From NCBI GenBank assembly GCA_030159075.1, contig BROG01000524.1, positions 248,001 to 312,000 of the forward strand: DNA of 64,000 nucleotides, read 5' to 3'. The notes under the pieces are model-generated. The model searched no databases, was not told the DNA's origin, and was given only the letters and a program-made list of their open reading frames with translations. Source of the DNA: Atrina japonica. Taxonomy: Eukaryota; Mollusca; Bivalvia; Pterioida; Pinnidae. The position numbers were made by a program, and so were the translations under genes. Below are positions 1-11,700 of the stretch, piece by piece (positions within the stretch are counted from its first letter, which is position 1; every line of letters begins with the position of its first letter).

Positions 1-1026
1 ATTTTACTTTCAAAGCAATACAATGTTTAAATTATATAATAGATGATTGTTTAAATGGCGTAAAATGCAGTAAACACAAATGAAACATTTTACTGATCAT
101 TTCAAAATGTAATCAGAGGTTTACTTGAGGAGTTGTTAAAGTCTCTATGAGCAAAGTTAATGTCATCAGTTGAAATGAAAAACGATAAAAACGGTGACAT
201 CTTGGTGATATAGAGGACATAGAGTGTAAAACAAATTGTCATTGAAATCAATCCCAAGATCTAGCACCATAAAACTGTAGTCTGAGAATCTCATTAAATT
301 GGCCTTTCTAGCCTTTCAGATTTCGGGATTAGTCCAATCTGGGTGAATATTTTAGACTTAAAAATTCTTAAATTTTATGGTGCCATACCCTGGACTCGTA
401 TCCGAAATTATGAGAAATCTTTTACTAGAATAATATTTGGTACTGATAACACCATTAAAAATCTATATTATTCAAAAGCTTAGATAGTTATCTTTTTACA
501 GTTGTTACTCTTAGACGGATTTGACTATAGGTTTAGATTTTTTATTTGGTCTTGTATGATACCACTTTCCCTTTAGAAAATCTATTCAAAATTGGAGTTG
601 AACTGATGAAGTCCGACTTACAGAAACGATCGTCTTGCGCATTATAACTTTTGTATAATGTTTATAATATATTCAAAGCCTCGAAAACAGACTAAAGTTT
701 AAATATAACGTAGTGATAAATCTATGGATTATAAATCTAGCACATGAAATATCATTTTTGTACATATATTTATTTGATTTATATAATTCTAAAATGCAAC
801 GAAATAAAATTTATAAAATTATTTCAAAAATTTAGTCGTTAAGAAGAAATTTCAGCAATATTGTACAGTTGCTTATTCCAGAAGCAGTGTAAATCAGATG
901 TAGATACTTAAAAATTCTAAACAACTTTTAGAAAATTTGAAGGCATACAATTTTTCTCAGATTCGCAGTATCAAAACATACGACTTCTTTACTCTTTACA
1001 CAATTCCACATAAAAAAAATTTAAAT
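1..1026. other. AT-rich non-coding stretch with one dispersed repeat B copy
   Basis: No gene is seen here. About 505-665 carries a copy of a dispersed repeat (called B here), marked by 'cttgtatgataccac' and 'acagaaacgatcgtctt'. The same phrases recur near 11.1, 33.9, 41.4, 46.2, 47.1 and 63.4 kb. The rest is plain AT-rich sequence. Confidence 0.5.
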
Positions 1027-1136
1027 AGAGACTTTTTAGCATCATAGACATAGGCCCAGAAAGAGAGACTTTTAAGCATCATAGACATAGGCCCAGAAAG
1101 AGAGACTTTTTAACATCATAGACAAAGACCCAGAAA
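1027..1136. repeat. 37-bp tandem repeat, three copies
   Basis: Three successive copies begin 'agagactttt' at 1027, 1064 and 1101 and each contains 'atcatagaca'. The third copy has diverged. There are no coding signs. Confidence 0.85.
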
Positions 1137-1214
1137 TTTTAAACAACTAGTGATTGGTTATCGTGATTCTCATTTTGTCCAAAACCACTCTGATACCACA
1201 CATAAATACATTGA

Positions 1215-1590
1215 TGTTGATATAAAAAGATGCTAGATTTTCTAATAGGCAATATATTTGTTTTGACGTTGTATTTCAATAAACTGTCGGCATTCCTATG
1301 GAAACCAATTGTACCACTTTATTGGCTGACCTATTCCTTTATTCAAACGAAGCAGACTTCATTCAGATACTGCTGAATCAAAATAAGAAAAGGTTAGCGG
1401 TGTCCTTAAATTTGACATTTAGATATATCGACGTTTTGTCAATAAATAATGGCAATTTTCATACAATATCTTAGCAAACTAGAAATAATCAAGCACACGC
1501 GCTTCATACTTAGACATTTTAGACACAAACGGGAAAGTAACAACTGAGCTATACGACAAACGCGACGATTTCGGCTTTCCTATCGTTTGT
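1215..1590 (+). pseudogene. Reverse-transcriptase remnant (YIDD-type, Penelope-like suggested)
   Basis: Translating + frames piecewise gives the conserved phrases of a reverse transcriptase: a stretch ending '..QTVGIPM', then 'TNCTTLLADLFLYS', then 'LTFRYID', then a 'TTNAT' block matching the 'LYDKRDD' region of the related copy at 38.1 kb. Frames change several times and stop codons are present, so it cannot be translated as a protein. The catalytic YIDD box has lost one Asp codon ('tatatcgacgttttg', against 'tatatcgacgacgtt' at 38.3 kb). Homology stops abruptly at about 1585, where a SINE-like repeat begins. Calling the family Penelope-like is a guess from memory. The reverse-transcriptase identity itself is well supported by agreement with the copies at 28.6, 38.1, 39.1 and 53.2 kb. 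Confidence 0.7.
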
Positions 1591-1750
1591 TTGTTTAACG
1601 TCCCACTCAAGAATCTTTCACTCATATGGAGACGTCACCAGATGCCAGTGAAGGGTTTCAAATTTTGGCCTATGATCGGCACATACGGCCATTGAGCAGT
1701 GAGGGTTCTTTAACACCTACTCTGACACGGGACCTCGGTAGGAAGACAGC
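1586..1750. mobile_element. SINE-like dispersed repeat interrupting the RT remnant
   Basis: Begins 'tttgtttgtttaacgtccca' exactly where the reverse-transcriptase homology breaks off, and includes 'gacacgggacctcgg' near its end. A related phrase, 'accgaggtcccg', occurs in opposite orientation in the tRNA-headed repeat at 11.8 kb, so the two are probably related short retroposons. It looks inserted into the older element. The outer right boundary is uncertain. Confidence 0.5.
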
Positions 1751-2177
1751 AGGGCATAACAAAAAGTAACAATTGTGTCAAGTATTACATAAAGAGTTGC
1801 TTTGACTTGGTTCTAATCAAATTCATTTGCTAACTGGGAACTAGAACTAGCGTCTCCTTAATTTTGTAATCTTGTTCGTAATTCAAACTACCCATAAAAT
1901 AAAAACAGAAATTGAACAATCTAAGATTTTTTGTCCGGAGTGCGGCGACAATATTACAAGCTAATAAGTCATCCCATTTCCATCAGTCGTAGGCCTTAAG
2001 TTGTTATAACGAGATAATAAGTCGTAATAATGAGATATAATGTTTTTGTAATGAAATTTTAAGATTCCTTGATAGACAAATTATTTAAGTTAAGATAATT
2101 TCTTAGACTTGATAGAGTTTTCAATTCTACTCAGTTCTGTTTTCGGTGAATGGTTCTTCTGGAGTGTACCAGCATAA

Positions 2178-2620
2178 TAGACCGATACTGATATGAAATA
2201 TGACAAGGTTCTGATATGAAATATGACATGGTTCTGATATGAAATATGACAAGGTTCTGATATGAAATATGACAAGGTTAATAATAGACCGATACTGATA
2301 TGAATATGACAAGGTTCTGATATGAAATATGACAAGGTTCTGATATGAAATATGACAAGATTCTGATATGAAATATGACAAGGTTCTGATATGAAATATG
2401 ACAAGGTTCTGATATGAAATATGACAATATTTTGATATGAAATATGACAATATTTTGATATGAAATATGACAAGGTTCTGATATGAAATATGACAAGGTT
2501 CTGATATGAAATATGACACGGTTCTGATATGAAATATGACAATATTTTGATATGAAATATGACAATATTTTGATATGAAATATGACAAGGTTCTGATATG
2601 AAATATGACAAGGTTATTTT
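2178..2620. repeat. 23-bp tandem array (about 18 copies)
   Basis: The unit is 'ggttctgatatgaaatatga' plus 'caa'. Variant copies have 'tattttgatatg' in place of 'ggttctgatatg'. A non-array spacer near 2280-2300 repeats the left flank ('taatagaccgatactgatatg' occurs at both 2175 and 2281). Because 23 is not a multiple of 3 and the unit lacks stops on the - strand, several long overlapping frames open there. They are repeat artefacts. Confidence 0.92.
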
Positions 2621-3540
2621 AATTTAAACCACAATCCATAAAAGCCCTAAAATTAGCACCATTAAATACATTCCTTAGTTGGTCAAGATGTGACGGTGTT
2701 ATAAAACAGTTAAGTAACACAGTCGTGGGTTCGACAGTTTATTAATAATCATATCGCATATAGATGTTGATGTATTATTGTTGTATTTGTATCTATATTA
2801 CATGTAGCTCTGAAATTAACATAAAGATAATTTAATATACATTCAATATAAAATGATATCACAATACTTCATTATAATTATAAAACACATTCAATTTGTC
2901 TATAAATTACAGTTCATATATATTTCATTGACATTCTGTGAAAGAGTTATTCCCCTTTACAAAACTTGCACAAAATAGATAATATTCAAATAATGAAAAT
3001 AGTTATGTCCCTTTACAACATAACATTTACTTTAGTATAGTAGAAATAATATTATAATTCTTATTGTCAGTGATAAGTAATATATCATCAGAAGTTACCA
3101 AAAATATAATTATAAATACTACACACCTGTATGTGATACAAAGCCAGTATTATATACATACAAATCTGTGGCTTTTATTGTAAACCCTATAAAAATAATA
3201 TTTACAATTTACAATGTGGTAACATGGTATTTAACAATATAAATATAAAAACAAAACAGAGAGAGAACACTCTTACATTGTTAGCCTTAAAGTATTGTTC
3301 ATATATATCTATATAATTCATTCATTCATGTCAGTTATTTACAATTTATTGATTTCATTAATAGATTTCTTTCAACCAAACTCATTCTAAATTAAATATG
3401 AATCAGTGTGTTTACTGTTATTCATTATTGTATTAGTAAAATACAAACAGTCAAATGTTCAAAATATCAGTCTTCCTTAATATATCCAAATGTGTTATGT
3501 CAAAGATGACTTAGAACTTCAAACAAAGAAAAGAGAGGGA
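2621..3540. other. AT-rich stretch, no gene seen
   Basis: Low-complexity AT-rich sequence with no convincing exon on either strand. Part of it may belong to the LTR of the gypsy element that lies to its right on the - strand. Confidence 0.4.
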
Positions 3541-3546
3541 AAAGTG

Positions 3547-3868
3547 TAACCAATAGCTGAAAGGTATGAGAAAGAGGTGACCAATGGTATGTTGTTGTTT
3601 ATAGATATAAAAGGGGTAAGTTTAATGAATGAATGACCCTAAATGACCTGTGATGTCATTAGTACACATGTATATTCAGTGTGTAAACAAGTGTATTTAT
3701 GTAAACACAATATACAAGTTCTGTGATGTGTCTTGGTATATAAATAGTTGGTATCAAATCAAGCAGGTAAGTAAATAGATGTAAAGTAATGAACACAGAT
3801 ATTTGTATCAAATTATTTATTTATAAAACAGAATGTGAAATTTGATAACATAAATCCACAGTACTACA
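3547..3868 (-). mobile_element. Probable 3' LTR of the gypsy element (only the U3 edge is supported)
   Basis: On the - strand a purine tract, AAAGGAGGGAAGTA (3882 to 3869), is followed at once by TGTAGTACTG, the usual polypurine-tract/LTR-start arrangement about 200 bp beyond the pol stop codon. The far end is a guess: 3547 was chosen because a 'tgta' there would give matching TGTA...TACA ends. No second LTR is present to confirm it. Confidence 0.35.
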
Positions 3869-3882
3869 TACTTCCCTCCTTT
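3869..3882 (-). promoter_or_regulatory. Polypurine tract of the gypsy element
   Basis: Read on the - strand, 13 of 14 bases are purine (one T). It sits between the end of pol and a TG dinucleotide that can start an LTR. In LTR retrotransposons this tract primes plus-strand DNA synthesis. Confidence 0.45.
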
Positions 3883-4087
3883 GTGAAATGACGTCCTCGG
3901 CATTTCTCTATTCTGAAATATAAAGGTAAGTATAAAATATATCTATATATAAAATCTATTTCACTGTACGCCATTAAAAGAATGATAAAATGAATTTTAT
4001 GTTCAGCTGTATCAACTTGATGGTTTGACTGTTTATGTTATCTATGATAGTATATGAAATTTGAAAGTTATAAAATCTGAAAAAGAC

Positions 4088-5226
4088 TTATTTATTACCA
4101 ATCACAATATTCAACAGGGCTTTTGATATTTCTGAATCTTTAACACCTGTTAGAGCATTGTTTAAAGTCAATGACTGTAAATAGTCTGCTCTAGTTTTCC
4201 AATCTGGTTCTTGTTTGTTTGACTGATCTTGTTGACTCATAACAAACTCCCCTCCCGTTATCCATTTTGGTTTCTGTGTGAATCTCCGTGGTCGTGGTTC
4301 TCTTGTCGTAGTATTATGTATACTTTCAACTGAGTCGTCATCTGTCATATTTTCTGGTTCCTTGACAGTCTCAGGGTCACTTGTATTATCTTGCAGACTT
4401 TCAAGCTGAGAAGCGTCCTTCTCATTCCCTGAACTGGTATCTTGCACATGTGCATCTTCTTTCTCTGAAGCTTGTTCTGCAGTGTGGTCTGCATCTGAAT
4501 CTTCATGTATTTCTACTGTTGTTTCTACTGAATCTAAACTTTGTTTATAATTAGATTTACTTACAATCTCAACATTTGATTCACTCTCTGTATCACTTTC
4601 ATCTTGGTTGTTATGATGTGAAGTAATTTGTTTACTTCTTTGTCTTGTCATGGGAGTTCTTGGTTTTGGTTTTCTAGGTGTTGGTATTGGTTTCTTCTTC
4701 TGAAAATCCAATCGGGAGAAGTAAATTTCTGTGAAGTGTTCTTGTTTGCTTTCTTTACGATGTAAACTGGGACTTCTTTGTTCGGCTGACTGTGAATTAT
4801 ATAAGGGTCTTCTTCCCACTTATCAGACAGTTTGTGCTTTCCTTCGAATGCTACTATTTTTACGAGTACCCTATCGCCTGGTTTCAAGATAGCTCCTCTT
4901 ACTTTTAAGTCATAATTCTTTTTCTGTCTGTTTTGAGATTTCTTTATGGATTCCTGGGCCAAATTATAAGAAAATTGTAATTTTGATCGTAGGTTTTCGA
5001 TGTATTTCTTCTGATTTGATGTTGGTGTTGTTTGGTTCTCTGTCCTAAATACTATGTCTACTGGTAAGCGTGGTTCTCTGCCAAACATAAGAAAAAATGG
5101 TGAGTGACCTGTTGTTTCTTGTTTCATAGAGTTGTATGAATAAACTAGTGGTGCAATATATGATTTCCAGTAGTTCAAAAAGTAATAATCAAAGGACGTT
5201 CGTAGGTTGATGGCGTTGGAAAACAT
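4088..5226 (-). pseudogene. Ty3/gypsy pol, C-terminal integrase fragment, frameshifted
   Basis: The - strand reading from 5226 gives the end of a retrotransposon integrase. It has the last part of the catalytic core ('HSPFFLMFGREPRLPVDI'), then a basic linker, then a GPY/F-like module ('LKPGDRVLVKI', 'KHKLSDKWEEDPYII', 'VPVYIVKK'). Near 4745-4750 the homology moves to the -1 frame, where it continues as a proline/lysine-rich stretch, an acidic Ser/Glu/Asp-rich tail and a C-terminus at the stop near 4088. The frame change falls in an A/G-rich run and is probably a disabling indel. Everything 5' of the integrase core end is missing: gag, protease, RT, RNase H and most of the integrase. Upstream sequence at 5230 onward is unrelated. 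This is therefore a 5'-truncated, inactive copy. The acidic extension is unusually long for this family, or is a lineage trait. Confidence 0.8.
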
Positions 5227-6496
5227 AAATTGACTCGTTAACTCGTTAATTAACCCCTGTGGTCACATTTAGACCCGCCTAAATCAATAAATAGTATGAT
5301 GTAATGTTATAATTTGGAGGTTAAATCATTACGAAATTTGGGTTTTAAATCATGCACTCCTGAAATGTGACAGGGAAATTGATTGTTCTTGCATACGGAA
5401 AGTCCAAATGTAGCTAAACTAGGGATCAACGAGTTACTCTATCAACAATCCATTGTTATATTACATAACCTATGTAACATTAGGCTACCATTATACCAAA
5501 GATCATAAATCAATACAGATCATCCCTTCACATCTAATGTACGTGTAAAACTGCGAAAAATGAGAGTAGATAAAAAGCAATTTTCTGATGTTGACAGAGA
5601 GATATGTGTGTTATCTCAGGTCGTAATATCGACAAAATCCAAAATAAAAACTCAAAATTTCGAGATATTTTTCACTTCTATGCAAAAGATGATGCTGAAA
5701 CCATCTTATGAATGTATTTTTGAAACCTTATAAACAAAACCATTTGTATTTCTCCACTACATGTATTTGTAAGAGTTAAATCGATTGAAATCTGACAACA
5801 TATATAAAGTATGACACCAGGAATATTTTTTTTTTTTTTTTTTTTTTTTTTTGTGGATAATTAATAAAAATGTTCCCACATTTTAGTGAAAATAACATCT
5901 TGTTGGATAGGGTTGTAAAAAGATGAGACGACGGAGACCAGTAATTTGATATAGCTCTTTATAGTCTCCTAGCTTCAAATACATAAAAATGATAGATAAT
6001 AAAACATAACAATTTCGTGCGTGATGTTAATTTACGAGTGACGAAATTTTTGGAATGTGTCAATTTCTTTTTATCACTATACTGCAAGAATTTATAATTG
6101 ACAAGGAAATTTGTAGAGTCGTTTCTTTCTTTTTTTCATAGTAAGTGGCGTCAACTAGACCAGCTACTTATTGCAAAGAAAAAAAGGTTATTTCTCATAA
6201 AAAAATAAGGTTAAAAAACGTAAACCCAACCCAGAGACATGTGTTATATATATGTCTGCCCAAACCTAATGAAAATAAATACTATAGACATCCTTCTAAA
6301 CACATGTAATTTCATATGAGAGCATTAATTTGTGACAGTTACTTGACATTTAACTCAGAAAGCTAATGGAAATGGCATTAGCTGAAATACTTTCAGCTGG
6401 TGGGTGTACATATACTGCACGCATGTGTTATTAAAATATCAAAAGCAAATTCCGGTATTTTCTTTCTGTTTTAGTCCATGTTTAGAAATTAGGAAA
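5227..6496. other. Non-coding stretch with a poly-T run
   Basis: No exon was recognised. A run of about 27 T lies at 5826-5852, and short A/T-rich blocks occur near 6180. This is ordinary AT-rich intergenic sequence. Confidence 0.45.
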
Positions 6497-6506
6497 CCGG
6501 AACAGG

Positions 6507-6834
6507 CGGTACATCGATTTACCCAAAAGGACCCAAAAGGACCCAAAAGAACCCAACCTTTTGTGTTCCTTTTGGGTCCTTTTGGGTTCCTTTTGGGTTC
6601 CTTTTGGGTCCTTTTGGGTCCTTTTGGGTTCTTTTGGGTCCTTTTGGGTCCTTTTGGGTAAATCGATGCACCCTGTAAATTATGGCATTTAACAAACATT
6701 AAAATCTCCTTTTGGGTCCTTTTGTGTTCCTTTTGGGTCCTTTTGGGTTCCTTTTGGGTTCCTTTTGGGTCCTTTTGGGTCCTTTTGGGTTCTTTTGGGT
6801 CCTTTTGGGTCCTTTTGGGTAAATCGATGCACCC
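6507..6834. mobile_element. MITE-like element with TIRs, 10-bp TSD and internal G-rich 10-mer arrays
   Basis: The left end reads CGGTACATCGATTTACCC and the right end reads GGGTAAATCGATGCACCC. Inverted, these match at 16 of 18 positions. The element is flanked by the perfect direct repeat CCGGAACAGG at 6497-6506 and 6835-6844, as expected for a 9-10 bp target-site duplication (typical of Mutator-like elements). The interior is two arrays of 'cttttgggtc' variants (6555-6661 and 6708-6820), with a short inverted block of 'acccaaaagg' at the left. A second internal 'aaatcgatgcaccc' at about 6660-6673 shows that the right half has been duplicated. No transposase is present, so it would be non-autonomous. 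Confidence 0.72.
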
Positions 6835-6844
6835 CCGGAACAGG

Positions 6845-8622
6845 AGATTTCAAAACATTCAGGAGTTACCTCCCTTTTGTTTATAGGCATTAGATCTACT
6901 GCGACCATCTACTGCAGTACCGGTGGAAACCAAAATGTGTCAAAACTTACAATTGGCTTGTGCAGTGCTCAGAATAGGAATATACTCGGTAAATTGTCAT
7001 ATATGTTTGTCAAAGCAAATGCTCAATGTATGAATATTCAACAGAATGCGAGTAAATGCATACGTCTGAACACTTCAAGTTTAAGATGTCCTGTCTGTAC
7101 TCGCTTACAAGAAAATACAGAACAAGAGTTACAAAGGGGAATTCCTAATTTCTGTGGTAACACTGGGTAAAATAGGGGGCATATAAAATTCTCCAATTTT
7201 ACCCAGCGTTTCAACAGAAATGATGGTTTTCCTAATCTCTTTGGAGATTCTGTCTGTGAAACTGAAATGGGTACCTTGGTAGTGTAGCAGTCATGGATAT
7301 TGGCACTAAGGCAGATTATAAACTGTGTAGTCCAATAGCTTTTGTTGCTTGGTGGTTAGTGTTTATATTCATATACTTAAGTTAAGCAATGTCGAACACG
7401 GTCAACATCTGGATAGGTGACAATTTGATGCAATGTGCTCTGAGAACCCCATGCATAATAGTTAATACATACATGTAGGTTCCGGTCAGACTAATTAGAG
7501 TACAGCTACGCTAGAGTACTCTACAGATTTTCAACGTGTTATCGAATTGTAAGACTACTGTATGTTTAGTTAATAAACTGGTGATACATAGCACAAACAT
7601 TCATATCCGATGTATTATTTGTAATACAATATCATTTAAGTGTAACAAGGTACCAGAAAAAATTCCAATCTTGAGTTGGGATCTATGGCATGGAACCTAG
7701 TATGAATTTGTCCCGCATAATTTTGTTTCATTTTTATCTATATGTATCTATTTATTTGATTTTGTAAATGGATTTGATAATAATGATAAAATTAAATATA
7801 ATTAATAAATAAATAGAAAACTAAATAAGTAAAGGATCCTGTTGTAGAACCACGTCCATAATGAAGCCACAGCCATAGGATCCGGAAACATCCATACAAA
7901 CAGATGGCTGAAAATTTTAAGTCCTTATAAAAATAATTATCTAATTCTAGATCATAAATCGTTCTTAAATCACTAAAACTGAATTGAAATAGTATAAAAA
8001 TACAATGAAATGGTACAATGTAAACTGTTTACTTAATAATGCATATATTTCCTAAAATTTATAGAGTACTTTAGCATACTTTAATTAGTCCGACCCTGAC
8101 TATGCTCTGTGTTCAAAATTTATGTTTTTGTTTGCATTAAAACTTTCAAATATTTTCGAAGTTTTATATATAAATACATGTAAATGTTTTTAAAAATATC
8201 CTTGGTTTGGAAAAAACTTGTTATAGTGTCGTATTTGTTAAAAGAAAGTGAATGTAAATAATGGACAAGTAAACATTTATATTCTTACATATATGGATGT
8301 CAGGAATATCAAATGCCCACATATTTCATTCATTTAAGGTAATAAAAATAATGACAATCTGTATGTCTTTATGTTCAAATCATATAATAATATCAAACAT
8401 GACTAAATGTAAGTGGAACTTTAACCTAACTATTGGACAGTCTGTAACTTAACATCTTACTTACTAGAAGGACTCAAAGTCAAATTATTTATAAAAATTT
8501 TTGAAATTAATATGAAATTACATGTGTATAAATTTGTGTGTACTTATATGTATATGTATCATCAGTTGGTCAAATTAGAAAAACTAAATATAAATTATAT
8601 AATTTTTGTTGTTAAATTGTAG
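6845..8622. other. Stretch upstream of the first ARL15 exon found
   Basis: An open frame at 6877-7170 was inspected and not recognised. The rest is AT-rich. No acceptable ATG exon ending in phase 0 was found to serve as the missing first coding exon of ARL15. Confidence 0.4.
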
Positions 8623-8767
8623 TTCTTTAGACGACTATGTGGACATGTACCACCTCCAGCAAAACCAAACTTCAATGCTCTTTGCCTTGGTTTAGCAAAA
8701 TCTGGAAAAAGTACTTTGCTGGCAGTTCTAAGTGGAGAAACTGCAGAAGAAATAGCACCTACAGTTG
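8623..8767 (+). CDS. ARL15: ARL15 exon with P-loop
   Basis: The acceptor is 'ttgttgttaaattgtag' and the donor is 'gtgagt'. It reads in phase 0 from 'FFRRLCGHVPPPAKP' through the nucleotide-binding P-loop to 'EEIAPTVG', the last Gly codon being split. The start of homology matches 'CFRALCC.GPPPARP' of human ARL15, which supports this acceptor over the later 'ag' at 8629. Confidence 0.9.
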
Positions 8768-11700
8768 GTGAGTTCTTGTTTATCATTTCATATTATATAT
8801 ATTGATATAATGACATATTTGCTTTTCAGCACCGACAGTGAACAGACAAAATCTACATCTTATATCAATGTCTCTTGAAGGCTGTAATGGGGATGTTGAT
8901 AATACATATATCAATTAATCATATTCTTTATATCAATTATAACTATTGTAATGAGTAATGATTAAATATCATTAATACATTGTAATGATATCTATATATA
9001 TTGTAAATGTTAGCATTTCATAAAAAAGTGATATAGTAAAATCTATATAATCTGTCAGGTGGTGTCTCATGAAGCCTTTTTTGACCTGGAACAATTTGAA
9101 TTATAGGTACTACATTAATTAATTAATATAAGATCACGCTGGCAAAAGCAATCATTCCTACTCATTATCACATGTTCAGTTATCCAGTTGGTTATAAACT
9201 CATTTTTTGTGAAACCTGTCATAACCGAAAATTGAGTAAAATCGACGGTAAAAGAAACAAAAGTTTACTCCGCCCACCAACGTAAAATAATGAAAAGATA
9301 ACTCCGCCCTGCCAACGTAAAATAATCTAAAGGTTACTCCACCCCGCCAAATTATCATATGGTTATGTGAATGTATATTGGTAATTTTAACATAAAATAG
9401 CTAAAATGATTTTCTATATGTTGAAGGTTTTAGCATAAAGGCTTTGATGTTTGACGACTGTTTTATGGATGTCAAAGAACTTGGAGGTTAGTATTACAGT
9501 ACATGATGTTCACTTGAGTTTTTGAAAGGGGGATTTGTTCACTCTGTATTTCATGCTTTATATGTACTTTGAAAGCCATGCTGTCATTGTACATGTTAAA
9601 AGAGACACATACAAAACAGAAGTTGAGGACACTTCTTATCATTGCTATGAAAGACCTGTCAATCCATAGAATAGGCTTCAGTATTGAGATCTTTTTCCAT
9701 AGTATCCACAGGGCCAATTTCAGTCCCATTACCAATGAAAATACATGTGATTTTGCCAGTTTGATGAGAAAAGTTCCAAATTTGGTGTACAGAACAGTGA
9801 CGTCCATAAGAAATAAAATACAAGGGGAAACGCATTTAAAAAAGAGATTCAATTTCAATTAGATTTTCAGGTCTGTAAATTATTTTCCCCTTTTACATAA
9901 ATTCACATTAAAATTCCAAATTGTGTTGCCACTGGCATTTTTCCAAATTGGCAGAAAAAGGTCTGATATTAGACACATAATCTTCTACACCTGGATACAA
10001 ATTGTATGTCATTATGTGGATGACAGATTGATACAGAAATGTAACAATAGCCACCATTCATGTACAGTGAAACATGTATGTATCAACCTCCTTAGGGACA
10101 CAAGAAAACCGATCTTTATATATAGGGAGTTGGTTTTTATATAGATGTTGATTTACACAAATGGTACTATTGGAGACAGGAAAAAATGGTCTTTGTGACC
10201 AGATAGTCTTTATACACAGGTGGTCTTTATACACAGGTGGTCTTTATACACAGGTGGTCTTTATACACAGGTGGTTGCTAAAGCAGGTTTTACTATACTT
10301 GGACATTTTGTTTACAGTGAGAATCAACAACATTTAACATTTTCAGCACAGTTGCTGAAATATACACAACAATTCAGTTATGTGTAATTTGCTTTTAAAA
10401 ATTGAATATTCTTAAAGCAGCATTAGCGGTAGCTTAGGCATGATTTTTTCTTTACGTGATAATATATCGTTATATAAAGATGCAAAGTTCTCATTAATAA
10501 CACTTGCACATATTGGTTTGTTTAAAAGTATAACGAATGTTAAAATGATATTAGTGGTCATGAACCAAATAAACAAATGGTATTGTGGGCAGTATTCATA
10601 ATGACCTCACATCGGAAAGTTTGTAGACATGCGTGGTAGTTTATTTTCATCCAAATGGGATAAATTTTATTTTAAGTGAATCTAATCTACTCAAATTTAG
10701 TAATTTTATTTATCTCTTCGAAGGAAAAACAAAATAGAATGCTAAAATAGCCCGATTACTTGGGGGTCTATTTATAGTATTGCTGTTCAACTTGTACCCA
10801 AGTCAAATTGACACAGAATGAGTTCAGATCTTTGGAAATATGGAAATCTGCACTTTGTGTGGTTGAATCAGCACTTGGAAATAATCGTTTGCGCATGTGT
10901 TGATATTAATTCGAAAATTGAAAATGTTCATAATGCAACCATGAAGATTCATCTCAATAAGTTCTAAAAAGTTATTTTATGAGCAAATTAAAGTAAAAAA
11001 TTTGCATTATTGAATTAACTTACATTCCATATGTTTTTTTTAAGTTATTGCTAATTGTTATTAAAATATTATAAACGTAATACCAAAGTTAAAATGCTCA
11101 AGACGATATCGTTTCTGTCAATTAGACTTCATCAGTTGAGCTCCAATTTGAAAAGTATGTGCATTTTCTAAAGATAAAGTGGTATCATACAAGGCCAAAA
11201 TAAAACGTTTTTAAGTTATTGCTTATTGTTATTAAAACATTATATCAGCCAAACAGTCAATCGGATGTAATGAAATTCAAGAACTAAATGGAATCTAAAT
11301 CAAATGATTTTATAATTAAAGAGATAATGACAAAAATGTGGTTTTGTGAGGTCCTATCCTCATTCATTCTACCTGGCAATTCAAAGAAAAAAATATAAGA
11401 ACACACACACACACACACACATTTTATTAGATTACTAAAAATCTAAATTCCAGTTATTCATATACATGGACAACACAATGCAGAATTTATATTAATGTTA
11501 TCATACTTTTCATAGTGTCGATAATAATATTACATGAAATCAACTGCTGAAATCACTTGCACTTTTTGAAATTACTTGATACTAAAGCACCATAAAAGAC
11601 AATATGATATATTGTAGACCTATGGATTCTGTTTTATAGTACCAATGTAACTAGGTGTCAATATGCATAATCTCACTGAGGTGCCAAGAGAGCCGTCGTG

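Noticed and set aside
2178..2620. CRISPR-like array
   Set aside because: Units are contiguous 23-bp tandem copies with no unique spacers, in a eukaryotic genome.
3888..3926. 'atgacgtcctcggcatttct' followed by 'gtaag' as the missing ARL15 first exon (reads MTSSAFLY..)
   Set aside because: The frame hits TAA before the donor, and the phase does not fit the exon at 8623.
6877..7170. 97-codon + frame with a CPVC motif as a zinc-finger gene
   Set aside because: Only one Cys pair, no partner ligands, no splice or promoter context.
9472..9862. Overlapping frames on both strands in ARL15 intron 2 as extra exons
   Set aside because: Not ARL-like, no good splice sites, and they overlap the real exon's donor.
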